From Salinisphaera sp. T31B1 (GTDB taxonomy: Bacteria; Pseudomonadota; Gammaproteobacteria; Nevskiales; Salinisphaeraceae): a stretch of 64,000 bases of DNA. Positions 1-9,470 of this stretch are shown piece by piece. The translations under genes and the position numbers were made by a program. The notes below the pieces were generated by a model. It saw nothing but the letters and a program-made list of their open reading frames with translations. It made no database searches and was not told the origin of the DNA. The DNA is taken from the NCBI RefSeq assembly GCF_040361275.1, contig NZ_APNH01000003.1, forward strand, positions 620,001-684,000, given 5' to 3'. Each line of letters opens with the position of its first letter. Position 1 is the stretch's first letter.

Positions 1-575
1 AGCTCCGGGAACACTCGTTTGGAAACCAGGCGGTTCTCGACCATGTACGACACGCCCGAGGGTACGCGCAGGTTGTCCTCGAGGACGTAAAAGTCGCCGT
101 TGCCGTCGCGGACCAAGTCGGAACCACAGATATGCGCCCAGATATCGCCCGGCGGCCGGATGCCGACGCATTCGGGTCGGAAGTTGACCGACTGCTCCAG
201 CACCTCACGCGGGAAGACGCCGTCGGCGATGATCGCCTGATCGCCGTACAGATCGGCGATGAACATGTTCAGTGCGGTGACCCGCTGGATCAGCCCATCT
301 CGAACCCGCTGCCATTCGGATTCTCCGATGGTGCGTGGCAGCACATCGAACGGCCAGGCACGATCGATCATCCCTGCATCGGAATACACCGTGAAGGTGA
401 TGCCCATCGACTTGATCGACAGATCGGCCGCCGTGCGGCGGTTGAGCAGCTCCGGCGCGCCGAGTTCGCCGAGCTGTCGGATGAGCGAGCGGGCCGACAC
501 GCGGGGCAGGCCGTTGTCGTCGAACAGCTCGTCGAAGAAACCTGGGCTTCGATAGCCTTGCCAGAAGTCGTTCAT
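1..575 (-). CDS. Circularly permuted type 2 ATP-grasp protein (partial, N-terminal part)
   Basis: The first 191 codons of a gene that runs off the left edge, read on the minus strand from an ATG at 575. The product matches the N-terminus of the circularly permuted ATP-grasp family (formerly DUF404/DUF407): an early GFFDELFDD segment, a central stretch on a Tyr-Gly-Asp-Gln loop, and the conserved CGSDLVRDGNGDFYVLEDN segment near the visible end. Family members are usually about 480-500 residues and sit beside alpha-E domain and transglutaminase-like genes; these are thought to form or modify peptide-like products, but the substrate is unknown. Neighbours would lie left of this window. No Shine-Dalgarno sequence is obvious before the ATG and no earlier start in frame is better. 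It is divergent from minC, with about 100 bp between them. Confidence 0.85.
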   Translation of the reverse strand, partial: MNDFWQGYRSPGFFDELFDDNGLPRVSARSLIRQLGELGAPELLNRRTAADLSIKSMGITFTVYSDAGMIDRAWPFDVLPRTIGESEWQRVRDGLIQRVTALNMFIADLYGDQAIIADGVFPREVLEQSVNFRPECVGIRPPGDIWAHICGSDLVRDGNGDFYVLEDNLRVPSGVSYMVENRLVSKRVFPE

Positions 576-645
576 GGAATAGTCACACGCAATCGTTGCA
601 TGCCTAGATTAGCGCCATTTTCTATGCAATGGGCGCGCCATGGTC

Positions 646-654
646 TGCTAGACT
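646..654 (+). promoter_or_regulatory. Candidate extended -10 promoter of minC
   Basis: The sequence TGCTAGACT has the TGn extension followed by a TAGACT -10 hexamer, 21 bases upstream of the minC start codon. No good -35 hexamer was seen. This would drive minCDE; it is a pattern match only. Confidence 0.35.
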
Positions 655-675
655 CCGCGTCTTGTTTCTCACGCG

Positions 676-1416
676 ATGAACAGCATGGCGGGCACCAGCA
701 CTGCGACAGACAGCGGCGTCGTTTTCAAGGGTCGGATGATGACGCTGACCGTGCTCGAGATGCGTGAGACCGACAGCGACCGTATCGCCCAGCTCATCGC
801 TGATCAGCTGCGTCGCACGCCGGGGTTTTTCTCGCGCATGCCGGTACTGTTGTCGCTGCCCGAAGCGTTGCCCGATCTGGCCGATGTAGCGCGCATCCTG
901 CGCGAAGTCGGGCTGGTACTGGTCGGCGTGCTCGATCCGAGCGAAGAGGCAAGCCTGGCCGCACAGCGCGCCGGTTTGGGCGTGATCGCTTCGCCGGCCC
1001 GCGGCAACAGCGCGGCCGCGGGGCGCCCCGCCGAGCCGCAGCGTGCGCCCGAACGCGCCGACGCCGGGCCGGGCGGTTCGACCCGGACCCCGAGCCGGCT
1101 GGTGACACGGCCGGTCCGCTCGGGCCAGCAGATCTACGCTCGGGGCGGCGATCTGGTCATCGCCTCGTCGGTGAGCGAGGGTGCGGAAGTGCTTGCCGAC
1201 GGCCATATCCATATTTACGGGGCGCTGCGTGGCCGGGCGTTGGCCGGAGCCAGCGGGGATACCGAAGCACGAATATTCTGCCGGCGATTCGAACCCGATC
1301 TGGTTGCGATCGCCGGCTGCTACAAGGTGGCCGACGCCATCGACGAGGACGTACGCTCCAAAACGGTACAGGTCACCCTGGAGCACGACAACTTGACTAT
1401 AGAATTGCAGGAGTAG
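676..1416 (+). CDS. minC: Septum site-determining protein MinC
   Basis: Inhibitor of FtsZ ring assembly, recruited to the membrane by MinD. The 246-residue protein has the N-terminal FtsZ-antagonist domain (about 13-110), a flexible Ala/Pro/Gly/Arg-rich linker (about 110-145) and the C-terminal beta-helix domain that binds MinD and FtsZ tails. Motifs RSGQQIYA, LADGHIHIYG and RGRALAG are typical of the C-terminal domain. The ATG at 676 was chosen; a second in-frame ATG lies three codons on. It is the first gene of minCDE, followed by minD after only 3 bases, so translation is probably coupled. Confidence 0.95.
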   Translation: MNSMAGTSTATDSGVVFKGRMMTLTVLEMRETDSDRIAQLIADQLRRTPGFFSRMPVLLSLPEALPDLADVARILREVGLVLVGVLDPSEEASLAAQRAGLGVIASPARGNSAAAGRPAEPQRAPERADAGPGGSTRTPSRLVTRPVRSGQQIYARGGDLVIASSVSEGAEVLADGHIHIYGALRGRALAGASGDTEARIFCRRFEPDLVAIAGCYKVADAIDEDVRSKTVQVTLEHDNLTIELQE

Positions 1417-1419
1417 CGA

Positions 1420-2226
1420 GTGGCAAAAACGATCGTCGTCACGTCCGGTAAAGGCGGGGTCGGCAAGACCACCACCGCGGCGTCATTTGCAACGGGCCTG
1501 GCCATGCGTGGCCACAAGACCATCGTCATCGATTTCGACGTGGGCTTGCGGAACCTCGACCTCATCATGGGGTGTGAGCGTCGCGTGGTCTTCGACTTCA
1601 TCAACGTCATCCAGGGCGAGGCCAATCTGAAGCAGGCCATGATCCGCGACAAGCGGGTCGAGAATCTCTATATCCTTGCCGCATCGCAGACCCGTGACAA
1701 GGATGCGCTGGCGCTGGAGGGGGTGGAGCGAACGCTCAACAAGCTGGCCGAGGAATTCGACTATATCGTCTGCGATTCACCGGCCGGTATCGAGACCGGT
1801 GCGATCATGGCCATGTATTTCGCCGACGAGGCGCTGGTGGTCACTAACCCGGAAGTCTCCTCGGTGCGCGACTCCGATCGCGTGCTCGGCATGCTGTCGT
1901 CCAAGACCAAGCGTGCCAAGGAAGGCGGCGAGCCGGTCAAGGAGCATCTGGTGGTCACACGTTACGCTCCGAACCGGGTTGGCAAGGGCGAGATGCTCTC
2001 GCTGGGCGACGTGAATGACATCCTGGGTATCCCGCTGCTCGGCGTGATTCCGGAATCGGAAACGGTGCTCAATGCATCGAACTCGGGCATGCCGGTGGCG
2101 CTGGAAGACAACGCCGATGCTGGCCAGGCTTATCTGGATATGGTGGCGCGCTTTCTCGGCGAGAATCGTCCGATGCGCTTCACCGAAGCGAAGAAAGGCT
2201 TTCTCGATCGCCTGATGGGGAGATAA
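1420..2226 (+). CDS. minD: Septum site-determining protein MinD (ATPase)
   Basis: Membrane-associated ParA/MinD-family ATPase that carries MinC to the inner membrane and oscillates with MinE. The deviant Walker A motif GKGGVGKTT starts at residue 10, and a C-terminal amphipathic membrane-targeting helix ends in FLDRLMGR. The length of 268 residues is normal for the family. The start is GTG at 1420, preceded by a GCAGGAG ribosome-binding site that overlaps the end of minC. Confidence 0.97.
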   Translation: MAKTIVVTSGKGGVGKTTTAASFATGLAMRGHKTIVIDFDVGLRNLDLIMGCERRVVFDFINVIQGEANLKQAMIRDKRVENLYILAASQTRDKDALALEGVERTLNKLAEEFDYIVCDSPAGIETGAIMAMYFADEALVVTNPEVSSVRDSDRVLGMLSSKTKRAKEGGEPVKEHLVVTRYAPNRVGKGEMLSLGDVNDILGIPLLGVIPESETVLNASNSGMPVALEDNADAGQAYLDMVARFLGENRPMRFTEAKKGFLDRLMGR

Positions 2227-2229
2227 ACC

Positions 2230-2490
2230 ATGGGTTGGCTCGACGTATTCCGTTCCGAAAAGAAGGGCTCGGCAAGCATGGCCAAGGAGCGGCTTCAGCT
2301 CGTGGTCGCCCATCGGCGAAGCGGCGGGGGCGATCACCCGGCCTATTTTCCCGAGTTGCAGCGCGATCTGCTGGCCGTTCTACGCAAGTACATCGAAGTC
2401 GGCGACGAAGCCGTGCAGATGGAAATCGAGCGCGAGGGCGATCTCGAAGTGCTCGAGCTCAACATCACGCTGCCGGATTCGCGTCACTGA
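2230..2490 (+). CDS. minE: Cell division topological specificity factor MinE
   Basis: An 86-residue protein that stimulates MinD ATPase and confines MinCD to the poles. The N-terminal MinD-binding/membrane segment (about 1-30) and the C-terminal dimerisation domain (LDVLELNITLP-like end) are both present. It starts 3 bases after minD, completing the standard minCDE operon. No terminator was seen in the 74 bp before the next gene. Confidence 0.95.
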   Translation: MGWLDVFRSEKKGSASMAKERLQLVVAHRRSGGGDHPAYFPELQRDLLAVLRKYIEVGDEAVQMEIEREGDLEVLELNITLPDSRH

Positions 2491-2564
2491 CCAGAATCCG
2501 AGGCGATTGAAAGCAGTCGCGCCAGACATATGTAAAAATACCCATTTTCGCTAGGAGATGGGTG

Positions 2565-4193
2565 ATGGCGACGACGCAGCAGACATACGACTACGTGATC
2601 GTGGGCGGTGGATCGGCTGGCTGTGTGCTGGCCAACCGCCTCTCTGCGGATCCCGACGTCTCCGTCTGCCTGCTCGAGGCCGGGCCAGCCGACTGGAACC
2701 CGCTGATCCATATTCCCATCGGCATCATCGGGCTGATGTGGTCGAAACTGTTCAACTGGGCGTACTACACCGCACCGCAGAAACATATGGGCGGCCGCGA
2801 GATGTTCTGGCCCCGTGGAAAGACGCTCGGTGGCTCGAGTGCAATCAACGCCCAGTGTTATACGCGCGGCAACGCCTGGGACTACGACCAGTGGGCGGAG
2901 TTGGGCAATCGGGGCTGGGGTTATCGCGATATGCTCGGCTATTTCCGCAAGTCCGAGCGTTTCGAGAACGGCGAGAACGAGTATCATGGCGCCGACGGTG
3001 GCTACACGGTGAGCAACCTGCGCCACGTCAACCCGCTCAGTCGCGCCTTTATCGAATCCGCGGTGGCCTGCGGCTATCGACGTAATGACGATTTCGGCGG
3101 TGCCACGGAGCAGGGCTTCGGGCTGTACAACGTGGCCCAGAACAACGGCCGCCGCTGCAGCAACGCCGATGCGTTTCTCCACCCGATCGCGCATCGGGAC
3201 AATCTAACGGTCATCACGCGCGCGCGTGCGAAGAAGATTCTGATCGAAGGCAAGCGGGCAGTAGGTGTGGCCTACAGGAAAGGCCGGTTCGGCGGTGACC
3301 GCCATCTGACCGCGAAGCGGGAAGTGCTGCTATGCGGCGGCGCGATCAATTCTCCGCAGCTGCTGATGCTTTCGGGCGTCGGCCCGCGCGTCGAGCTTGA
3401 AACCCACGCCATTCCCGTTGTCCATGCGCTCGAAGGCGTGGGACAGAATCTCCAGGACCATCTCGACGTCAGCGTGATCGATATCGAGAAAACCCGGCTC
3501 AGTCTGCGGCTGGGACCAAGGTTTCTGCTGGTCGATGCGCCCCGGGCCATCTGGCAGTATTTCGTTCATGGTCGCGGTCAGCTGACCAGCAATGTCGCCG
3601 AAGCCGGGGGCTTTCTCAGCAGTTCCGACGATGAGCGTCTGGCTGACATGCAGCTGCATTTCATTGCCACGATCGAACAGGATCACGGCCACAATCTGTG
3701 GAATACGATCAAGCATCACGGCTATACGCTGCGCATCTGCGATCTAAGGCCCAGGTCTCGAGGCCACGTGGGTCTTCGCAGCGCCGATCCCATGGCCGAC
3801 GCGTATATCGACCCGAATTATCTGGCCGAGCCCGAAGACCTGGCCCAGCTGGTCAAGGCCGTCAAGATCGCGCGACGCATCATGCGCGCCGAGCCGCTGG
3901 CCAGCCATCGATCGGGCGAACTCGAACCCGGCGATTCCGTTCAGGACGATGCCACGATCGAGGCTTATATTCGTGAGCGGGCCGAAACCATCTACCATCC
4001 GGTGGGCACCTGTCGAATGGGCCATGACGATCGGGCCGTGGTCGATGACCGGCTACGGGTTCACGGACTCGACGGTTTGCGCGTGGTCGATGCCTCGATC
4101 ATGCCGACGCTGGTGGGTGGCAATACCAACGCGCCGACCACGGCCATCGCCGAAAAGGCTGCCGATATGATCCGCGAAGATGCACGAGCTTGA
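2565..4193 (+). CDS. GMC-family FAD oxidoreductase (choline dehydrogenase-like)
   Basis: A flavoprotein alcohol oxidoreductase of the glucose-methanol-choline family, about 542 residues. The N-terminal Rossmann motif is VIVGGGSAGCVLANRL; the second GMC signature GGAINSPQLLMLSGVG and the C-terminal NTNAPTTAIAEKAADMI flavin-binding segment are present, and the catalytic His lies in YHPVGTCRMG. BetA, alkane-alcohol dehydrogenase AlkJ and related enzymes share this fold, so the substrate cannot be assigned; no betB or betI is adjacent. An AGGAG site at 2553-2557 supports ATG 2565, though GTG 2562 is also in frame. It is convergent with the following LysR gene. Confidence 0.9.
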   Translation: MATTQQTYDYVIVGGGSAGCVLANRLSADPDVSVCLLEAGPADWNPLIHIPIGIIGLMWSKLFNWAYYTAPQKHMGGREMFWPRGKTLGGSSAINAQCYTRGNAWDYDQWAELGNRGWGYRDMLGYFRKSERFENGENEYHGADGGYTVSNLRHVNPLSRAFIESAVACGYRRNDDFGGATEQGFGLYNVAQNNGRRCSNADAFLHPIAHRDNLTVITRARAKKILIEGKRAVGVAYRKGRFGGDRHLTAKREVLLCGGAINSPQLLMLSGVGPRVELETHAIPVVHALEGVGQNLQDHLDVSVIDIEKTRLSLRLGPRFLLVDAPRAIWQYFVHGRGQLTSNVAEAGGFLSSSDDERLADMQLHFIATIEQDHGHNLWNTIKHHGYTLRICDLRPRSRGHVGLRSADPMADAYIDPNYLAEPEDLAQLVKAVKIARRIMRAEPLASHRSGELEPGDSVQDDATIEAYIRERAETIYHPVGTCRMGHDDRAVVDDRLRVHGLDGLRVVDASIMPTLVGGNTNAPTTAIAEKAADMIREDARA

Positions 4194-4220
4194 CCGACCG
4201 CCGCTTCGGCTGCGCCCGGG

Positions 4221-5126
4221 TCAGGTCGATTCCAGGATGCTCGTGCAGTGATCGACGCAGTCGAGAAACGGGGCCAGACAGGGGTTGCGGTTGTCCGTGC
4301 TCCAGTAGATTCCCTGCTCGATTTCAGGTGCATCGTGGATCGCTCGGAACACCGCGCCGGACAGTTGCATGCGCCGCATGGATTCCGGTACGAGCGATAC
4401 GCCCAGCCCCGCGGCGACCAGGTTCACGATGGTCTGCTGCAGATGGGTCTCCAGTCGGATGTTGGGCTCGAAGCCGTGGCGCGCACAGCAATGCGCGAGT
4501 GCTTCGTAGAGGGCGGGTGCGGTAGCCCGCGGAAATGTGACGAAGGGTTCGCCAGCGAGTTCGTCGACCGCGATGCGTGTCCGGTCGGCCAGCCGGTGCG
4601 TGCTCGGTAATACGGCGCAGATCGGCTCGCGGAACAGAGGACGATACTGCAGGCTCGGCCGGAGCTGGGCGGGAAAGCCGATACCGACATCGGCACGCGC
4701 ACAGGCCAGTGCGTCGTCGAGCTGGCCGGGCAGGGTTTCTTCCAGCCGGATCGCGATGGCGGGTCGGTGATCGCTGAATGCGCGCACCAGCCTGGGCAAC
4801 ACGTTCCACGCCGCATACATGGTGAAGCCGACGCTCAGCTCGCCGCGATCACCCGCGGCCGTGGCCCGTACCGCACGCTCGGCACGATCCATGTCCTCAA
4901 GCAATTGTCGTACGTGGACATGAAAATCCGCGCCAGCGGGCGTCAGAACGACCGAGCGAGAGCTGCGCCTGAACAGTGTGACACCAAGCCGGGCCTCCAG
5001 CGCTGCGATCTGCCGGCTCAACGGCGGTTGGGTGATATTCAGTTGTCGCGCGGCTGCACCAAAGTTGAGGGTTTCGGCGACGGTCGCGAAATAACGTAGC
5101 TGGCGAAAATCCATGGGCATGCGCAA
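4221..5126 (-). CDS. LysR-family transcriptional regulator
   Basis: A 301-residue LysR-type regulator: winged HTH at about residues 5-64 (LNFGAAARQLNITQPPLSR) and a periplasmic-binding-like effector domain from about 90 to 295. The N-terminus MDFRQLRYF suggests translation could also start four codons later, at 5114. It is divergent from the AEC carrier gene that begins 91 bp away and convergent with the GMC oxidoreductase, so either neighbour is a plausible target. The BenM/CatR-like subgroup is suggested by FRQLRYFATVAE, but the effector is unknown. Confidence 0.92.
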   Translation of the reverse strand: MRMPMDFRQLRYFATVAETLNFGAAARQLNITQPPLSRQIAALEARLGVTLFRRSSRSVVLTPAGADFHVHVRQLLEDMDRAERAVRATAAGDRGELSVGFTMYAAWNVLPRLVRAFSDHRPAIAIRLEETLPGQLDDALACARADVGIGFPAQLRPSLQYRPLFREPICAVLPSTHRLADRTRIAVDELAGEPFVTFPRATAPALYEALAHCCARHGFEPNIRLETHLQQTIVNLVAAGLGVSLVPESMRRMQLSGAVFRAIHDAPEIEQGIYWSTDNRNPCLAPFLDCVDHCTSILEST

Positions 5127-5217
5127 AGAGTATCGATAGGGGCGTTATATAGCATTAGACGGTATTGATCCCCACACATATCCTCGTCGGTCTCCTGTTC
5201 GCTGCATCGGTCGCCAG

Positions 5218-6147
5218 TTGGGTTCCGTCATCAACGTGTTGTTGCCTATCTTCGGGCTGATTCTGGCCGGTTATATCTGTCGTCGTACCCGGCGGCTGGG
5301 CGCGACCGCTGCGTCCGAACTCAACCGCTTTGTGGTCTGGCTGTGCCTGCCGGCGCTGCTGTTCGAATCCACCGCGAACGCAAGCTGGGCTGCGATATGG
5401 CATCCGGGATTCATCGCCGTGTCGGTCCTGTCCACCTTGGGCGTATTCATTCTGACACTGGCATGCCGCTTACGCGGGCCGCTAGGTCTGACGGATGCGA
5501 GCATCGACGCGCTGGGCGCCTCGTATGCCAATACCGGCTATATCGGCATCCCGTTATGTGTGCTGGTGTTGGGCGACGAAGGGCTGGTACCCGCGCTGAT
5601 AGCCACGCTCGTCGTGGTGTGCGTGTTGTTCGGGGTCGCGGTCGTCTGTGTCGAGATCGGTCTGCAAGCGGAGCGCACACTGTCCCAGGCCGTGGTCAAG
5701 GTTCTATCAGCACTCGTTCGGAATCCGTTGGTCGTGGCCCCGGCCGTCGGGGGTGTGTGGGCGGCCAGCGGTTTGACGCTGATCGAGCCGGCGGCGAAAT
5801 TCCTGCATCTGATGGGGCTGGCGACGACACCGTGTGCGCTGGTTTCACTGGGCGCATTTCTTGCCCAGTCGAAAGGCATTCACGCGCGGGGTGCGCCGGG
5901 ACTGGTGGCGCTCAAGCTCGTGGCACAGCCGGCGTTGGCATGGGTTCTTGCCGCCTATGTGTTCGATCTGCCGCTGTTCTGGGCCCAGGCCGCTTTGCTC
6001 TTGGCCGCTCTGCCAACGGGTACCGGACCGTACATGCTCGCCGAGTTCTATCACCGCGAGGCGTCAGTGGTGTCCAGCACGATCTTGCTATCGACATTGG
6101 GCTCGCTACTGACTTTGTCATTCTGTCTGTACCTGATCGCATCCTGA
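5218..6147 (+). CDS. AEC-family transporter (auxin efflux carrier / malonate permease-like)
   Basis: A 309-residue integral membrane protein with about ten hydrophobic segments. It has two similar halves with the AEC/BART fold: a family-typical N-terminus VINVLLPIFGLILAGYI, the NTGYIGIPL motif in the first half and the PTGTGPYMLAEFY segment in the second. Bacterial members carry organic anions such as malate or malonate, but the substrate here is unknown. No ATG exists at the N-terminus; the TTG at 5218 matches the family start. The gene is divergent from the LysR gene, which may regulate it. Confidence 0.85.
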   Translation: MGSVINVLLPIFGLILAGYICRRTRRLGATAASELNRFVVWLCLPALLFESTANASWAAIWHPGFIAVSVLSTLGVFILTLACRLRGPLGLTDASIDALGASYANTGYIGIPLCVLVLGDEGLVPALIATLVVVCVLFGVAVVCVEIGLQAERTLSQAVVKVLSALVRNPLVVAPAVGGVWAASGLTLIEPAAKFLHLMGLATTPCALVSLGAFLAQSKGIHARGAPGLVALKLVAQPALAWVLAAYVFDLPLFWAQAALLLAALPTGTGPYMLAEFYHREASVVSSTILLSTLGSLLTLSFCLYLIAS

Positions 6148-6251
6148 GTGCGCGCAGCGGCCGGGAGGGCGCTGCGTTCGTATACTGATGCGCGCCGATG
6201 ATCCGCAGCTCGCACGCTCGTCCATGCAGGGTCGGTGGATGAATAGGGCGC

Positions 6252-6281
6252 TTGCGTTAAAAATAAGCATAGGCTTAATAT
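6252..6281 (+). promoter_or_regulatory. Candidate metal-responsive promoter/operator of the Mn exporter gene
   Basis: A -35-like TTGCGT (6252-6257) and a -10-like TAATAT (6276-6281) are separated by 18 bases. An inverted repeat TAAGC-ATAG-GCTTA (6264-6277) lies across the spacer and -10. Its AT-rich, AGGCTTA-type half-sites resemble operators of DtxR/MntR-type metalloregulators. The predicted transcription start falls at or next to the ATG (6288), so the mRNA could be leaderless. Function is inferred from pattern only. Confidence 0.4.
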
Positions 6282-6287
6282 CAGCCC

Positions 6288-7520
6288 ATGATGAAACAAA
6301 CATCGCACGGGTTGACGCGCACGGATCGCATCGGCGAGCCGTCGGGATACAGGCTGCCTGGATGGCGATGGGCAGTACCGCTGCTGCTCGCGGTGGCCCT
6401 GTTCAGCGATGCCGATGTTGGCACCCTGGTGCGAGATACCCTGGCCGAAGCCTATCTCCAGGTCAGCGTATTCGTGGCAGCGACGCTGATGCTGCTTTAC
6501 ACGGTGGAGCAGCGCTTTTCCATCGATCTCGAAGCCCGGCTGGCCGGGGCCGGTCGAGCCCAGGTTCCGCTCGCGGCCGGGCTGGGCCTTTTGCCTGGCT
6601 GTGGCGGCGCGATCGTGGTGGTGACACAGTTCGTCAACGGACGAATGGGTTTTGGCGGGTTGGTCGCTGTATTGATTGCCACCATGGGCGACGCGGCCTT
6701 TCTGCTGATCGCCGCGGCGCCGGGAACGGCCGGCGTCGTGCTGGGTATCAGCCTGATATCCGCGCTGGTCTGCGGGTGGACAGTCGATGCAGTACACGGC
6801 CCGGGTTTTCTGCGCCCCGCGGCCACGGCGAACCGGACCGCCGTCGTTCAATACGGTGAAGCGCCAGAACGGTCGTCATGGCTCGACACCGGCTGGGTCG
6901 TGCTTTGGATCGCCGGGCTGCCGTTGGCCATCGCCATCGCACTGCAACAGGATCCGAACAGCTGGTTCGGGGGATTGTCAGATTACCAACCGGCCACCTG
7001 GTTGGGATGCAGCGGGGCGATGCTCGCGCTGATCATGTGGGCCGCGCGCGCCGATGCGGCTGCGAGCGAATGCAACGGCGCGATTCCGGGTTTGGGGCAC
7101 GCGCATATAACCAGGCGATTCGGCGGTTCGCTGCGGTTACGGGCACTGGCCCGGCGCGCGCGACCCGATACGAATTTCGTGACCGTCTGGGTGGTCGCCG
7201 CGTTCCTGGTGTTCGAGCTGAGCGTTTTGTTCACGGGGACCGATCCGGCAGCCTGGTTCGATATCGCTGCGCCGCTGATGCCGTTGGCGGGGGTCGTGGT
7301 TGGTTTCATACCGGGCTGTGGCCCGCAGATTCTGCTGACCACGCTCTATCTGAGCGGCGTGGTGCCGATGTCGACGCTTGCGGCCAACGCGATCAGCAAC
7401 GACGGCGATGCGCTGTTTCCGGCCTTGGCACTGGCGCCGCGGGCAGCGTTGCTGGCCACCCTGTATTCAGCCCTGCCTGCGCTGCTGGTTGGCTATGCCA
7501 TGTTCCTGTACGGCGTCTAG
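6288..7520 (+). CDS. Putative manganese/heavy-metal exporter, 10-TM ArsP_2-like family
   Basis: A polytopic membrane protein of 410 residues with about ten transmembrane segments. Two internally repeated signature loops are visible, LLPGCGGAIVVVTQFVNG at about 100 and FIPGCGPQILLTTLYLSG at about 342. They indicate an inverted-repeat permease of the kind annotated as putative manganese transporter or 10-TM heavy-metal exporter (PF11449). The paired Pro-Gly-Cys-Gly motifs in membrane segments probably line the ion path. Two ATG codons (6288, 6291) are adjacent and no Shine-Dalgarno sequence is visible, consistent with a leaderless transcript. Mn as substrate rests on family annotation and on the operator-like repeat upstream. 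Confidence 0.8.
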   Translation: MMKQTSHGLTRTDRIGEPSGYRLPGWRWAVPLLLAVALFSDADVGTLVRDTLAEAYLQVSVFVAATLMLLYTVEQRFSIDLEARLAGAGRAQVPLAAGLGLLPGCGGAIVVVTQFVNGRMGFGGLVAVLIATMGDAAFLLIAAAPGTAGVVLGISLISALVCGWTVDAVHGPGFLRPAATANRTAVVQYGEAPERSSWLDTGWVVLWIAGLPLAIAIALQQDPNSWFGGLSDYQPATWLGCSGAMLALIMWAARADAAASECNGAIPGLGHAHITRRFGGSLRLRALARRARPDTNFVTVWVVAAFLVFELSVLFTGTDPAAWFDIAAPLMPLAGVVVGFIPGCGPQILLTTLYLSGVVPMSTLAANAISNDGDALFPALALAPRAALLATLYSALPALLVGYAMFLYGV

Positions 7521-7590
7521 TATCGGCCGGACGTGCGGTCGCCGGCCCGCGTGGCCGGCGATCCGCGCCTCCACGATTCCGGCCGGCCGT

Positions 7591-9252
7591 TCAGCTGTCG
7601 CGCAGGTCCTTGCGCAGGATCTTGCCGACGTTGGATTTGGGCAGCTCGTCGATGAAGGCGACCTGCTTGGGCACCTTGTAACCGGTCAATTCCTTGCGGC
7701 AGAACTCGATCAGTTCCTTTTCGGTCAGGCTGTCGTCCTTCTTGACCACGAAGACCTTGACCACTTCGCCGGATTTTTCGTCCTCGACCCCGACACAGGC
7801 TGCTTCCATGACCTTCGGGTGCTGGGCGACAACGTCCTCGATCTCGTTCGGGTACACGTTGAAGCCGGACACCAGAATCATGTCCTTCTTGCGATCGACG
7901 ATATAGAAAAAGCCCTGATCGTCCATCTTGGCCACATCGCCGGTGCGTAAGAAGCCGTCCGGGAAAAACGTCTTCTCGTTCTCCTCGGGTTTGTTCCAGT
8001 AGCCGGCCATGACCTGAGGCCCCTGGATACACAGCTCGCCGGCTTCGCCGTGCGGTACCTCATTGCCCTCGTCGTCGCGTATCGACACGAGCGTGGAGGG
8101 TAGCGGCAGGCCGATCGAGCCGTTGTAGTCTTCCAGCGACAGCGGGTTGATACAGGCGCCCGGTGATGTCTCGGTCAGACCGTACGCTTCGATCAGCGGC
8201 ACCCCAGTGGCCTGCTTCCATTTCTCGGCCACGGCCTTCTGTACGGCCGCACCGCCGCCCAGTGTGAGCTTGAGCTTCGAGAAATCGAGCTTGGTGAAAT
8301 CGTCGTTGTTGACCAGGGCGTTGAACAGCGTGTTCACGCCCGTGAAGGCGGTGGGCTTGTGCTTGTCGAATTCCTTGACCAGCGCCGGGATATCGCGCGG
8401 ATTGGTGATCAGCACGTTCTTGCCGCCGAGCTGCATGAACACCATGCAGTTAGCCATCAGGGCGAACACATGGTAGAGCGGCAGCGGCGTGATGATCACT
8501 TCCTTGCCGCGCTCGGTCCAGGGGTCGAGCCATTCGTTGCACTGGGCGATATTGGCGATCAGATTGCGATGCAAGAGCATCGCGCCCTTGGCCAGGCCCG
8601 TGGTGCCACCGGTGTATTGAAGAAACGCGATGTCCTCGCCGGACAGCTCGACCGGCTTGAGCGTCTGTTTTGCGCCCTTGGCGAGCGCATCGTTGAAGCG
8701 CGTCGCCCCCGGCAGCTTGAAGCTCGGCACCATCCGCTTGACGTGCTTGACCACGGCGTTGACGAGCGTGCGCTTGAGCAGGGGCAGCCGATCGCCGATC
8801 TGGGTGGTGATGACCGCCTCGAGGGCGACCTTGTCGATGACCTGTTCGAGCGTCGCCGCGAAGTTCTCCACGATGACGATGCCGCGCACGCCGGCGTCGC
8901 TCAGCTGGTGCTCGAGTTCGCGGGCGGTGTAGAGCGGATTGACGTTGACCACCACCATGCCCGCGCGCAGGATTCCGAACAGCGCGATCGGATACTGCAG
9001 CAGGTTCGGCATCATGATGGCGATGCGGTCGCCCTTGGCGAAACCGAGGTCGTTCTGCAGAAAAGCGGCAAAATTGCGGCTTTGCGTATCGAGATCGTCG
9101 TAGGTGATCTCGCAATCCATGTTGCTAAATGCCGGATTCGGCCCGAAGTTCTTGATGCTCTGTTCGAAAAGATCGACGATCGTGCGCTTGGGATCGACTT
9201 CGACCTCTGCGGCCACGCCTTGCGGATATTGTTCCAGCCAGGTCTTGTTCAC
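7591..9252 (-). CDS. fadD: Long-chain fatty acid-CoA ligase (second copy of tandem pair)
   Basis: Acyl-CoA synthetase that activates fatty acids with ATP and CoA for beta-oxidation or polymer synthesis, about 553 residues. The AMP-binding signature [15 protein letters not shown], the YGLTETSPG adenylation motif, [15 protein letters not shown] and the hinge/C-terminal lysine region [14 protein letters not shown] are all present. The start is GTG at 9252, with an AGAGGAG site just upstream; an earlier in-frame ATG at 9294 is less likely. It lies downstream of a paralogous fadD on the same strand, 218 bp apart, an arrangement also known in pseudomonads (fadD1/fadD2). Confidence 0.93.
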   Translation of the reverse strand: MNKTWLEQYPQGVAAEVEVDPKRTIVDLFEQSIKNFGPNPAFSNMDCEITYDDLDTQSRNFAAFLQNDLGFAKGDRIAIMMPNLLQYPIALFGILRAGMVVVNVNPLYTARELEHQLSDAGVRGIVIVENFAATLEQVIDKVALEAVITTQIGDRLPLLKRTLVNAVVKHVKRMVPSFKLPGATRFNDALAKGAKQTLKPVELSGEDIAFLQYTGGTTGLAKGAMLLHRNLIANIAQCNEWLDPWTERGKEVIITPLPLYHVFALMANCMVFMQLGGKNVLITNPRDIPALVKEFDKHKPTAFTGVNTLFNALVNNDDFTKLDFSKLKLTLGGGAAVQKAVAEKWKQATGVPLIEAYGLTETSPGACINPLSLEDYNGSIGLPLPSTLVSIRDDEGNEVPHGEAGELCIQGPQVMAGYWNKPEENEKTFFPDGFLRTGDVAKMDDQGFFYIVDRKKDMILVSGFNVYPNEIEDVVAQHPKVMEAACVGVEDEKSGEVVKVFVVKKDDSLTEKELIEFCRKELTGYKVPKQVAFIDELPKSNVGKILRKDLRDS

Positions 9253-9470
9253 GAGCGCTCCTCTTTGACGATATCGCCCGGTGTCCGCAGACAACCGGTT
9301 CGGGGTCTTTTTTCGAGTATATCAGCAGCGAATGGTATGAACGGATAGGCCAATCGTGGTATTCGCATCGGGGCGAAGGCAGGGGCTTTGGCGATCGAGC
9401 TGCGATGGTGGCGACAAACTGCGCTAGTGTCGCGGCCGGCCGGCGTGAGTCCGGCCGGGGCATCGCGCGG

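Noticed and set aside
6148-6287. A yybP-ykoY (manganese) riboswitch before the exporter gene
   Set aside because: The space between the probable transcription start and the ATG is too short, and the conserved riboswitch core was not recognisable; an operator repeat explains the structure better.
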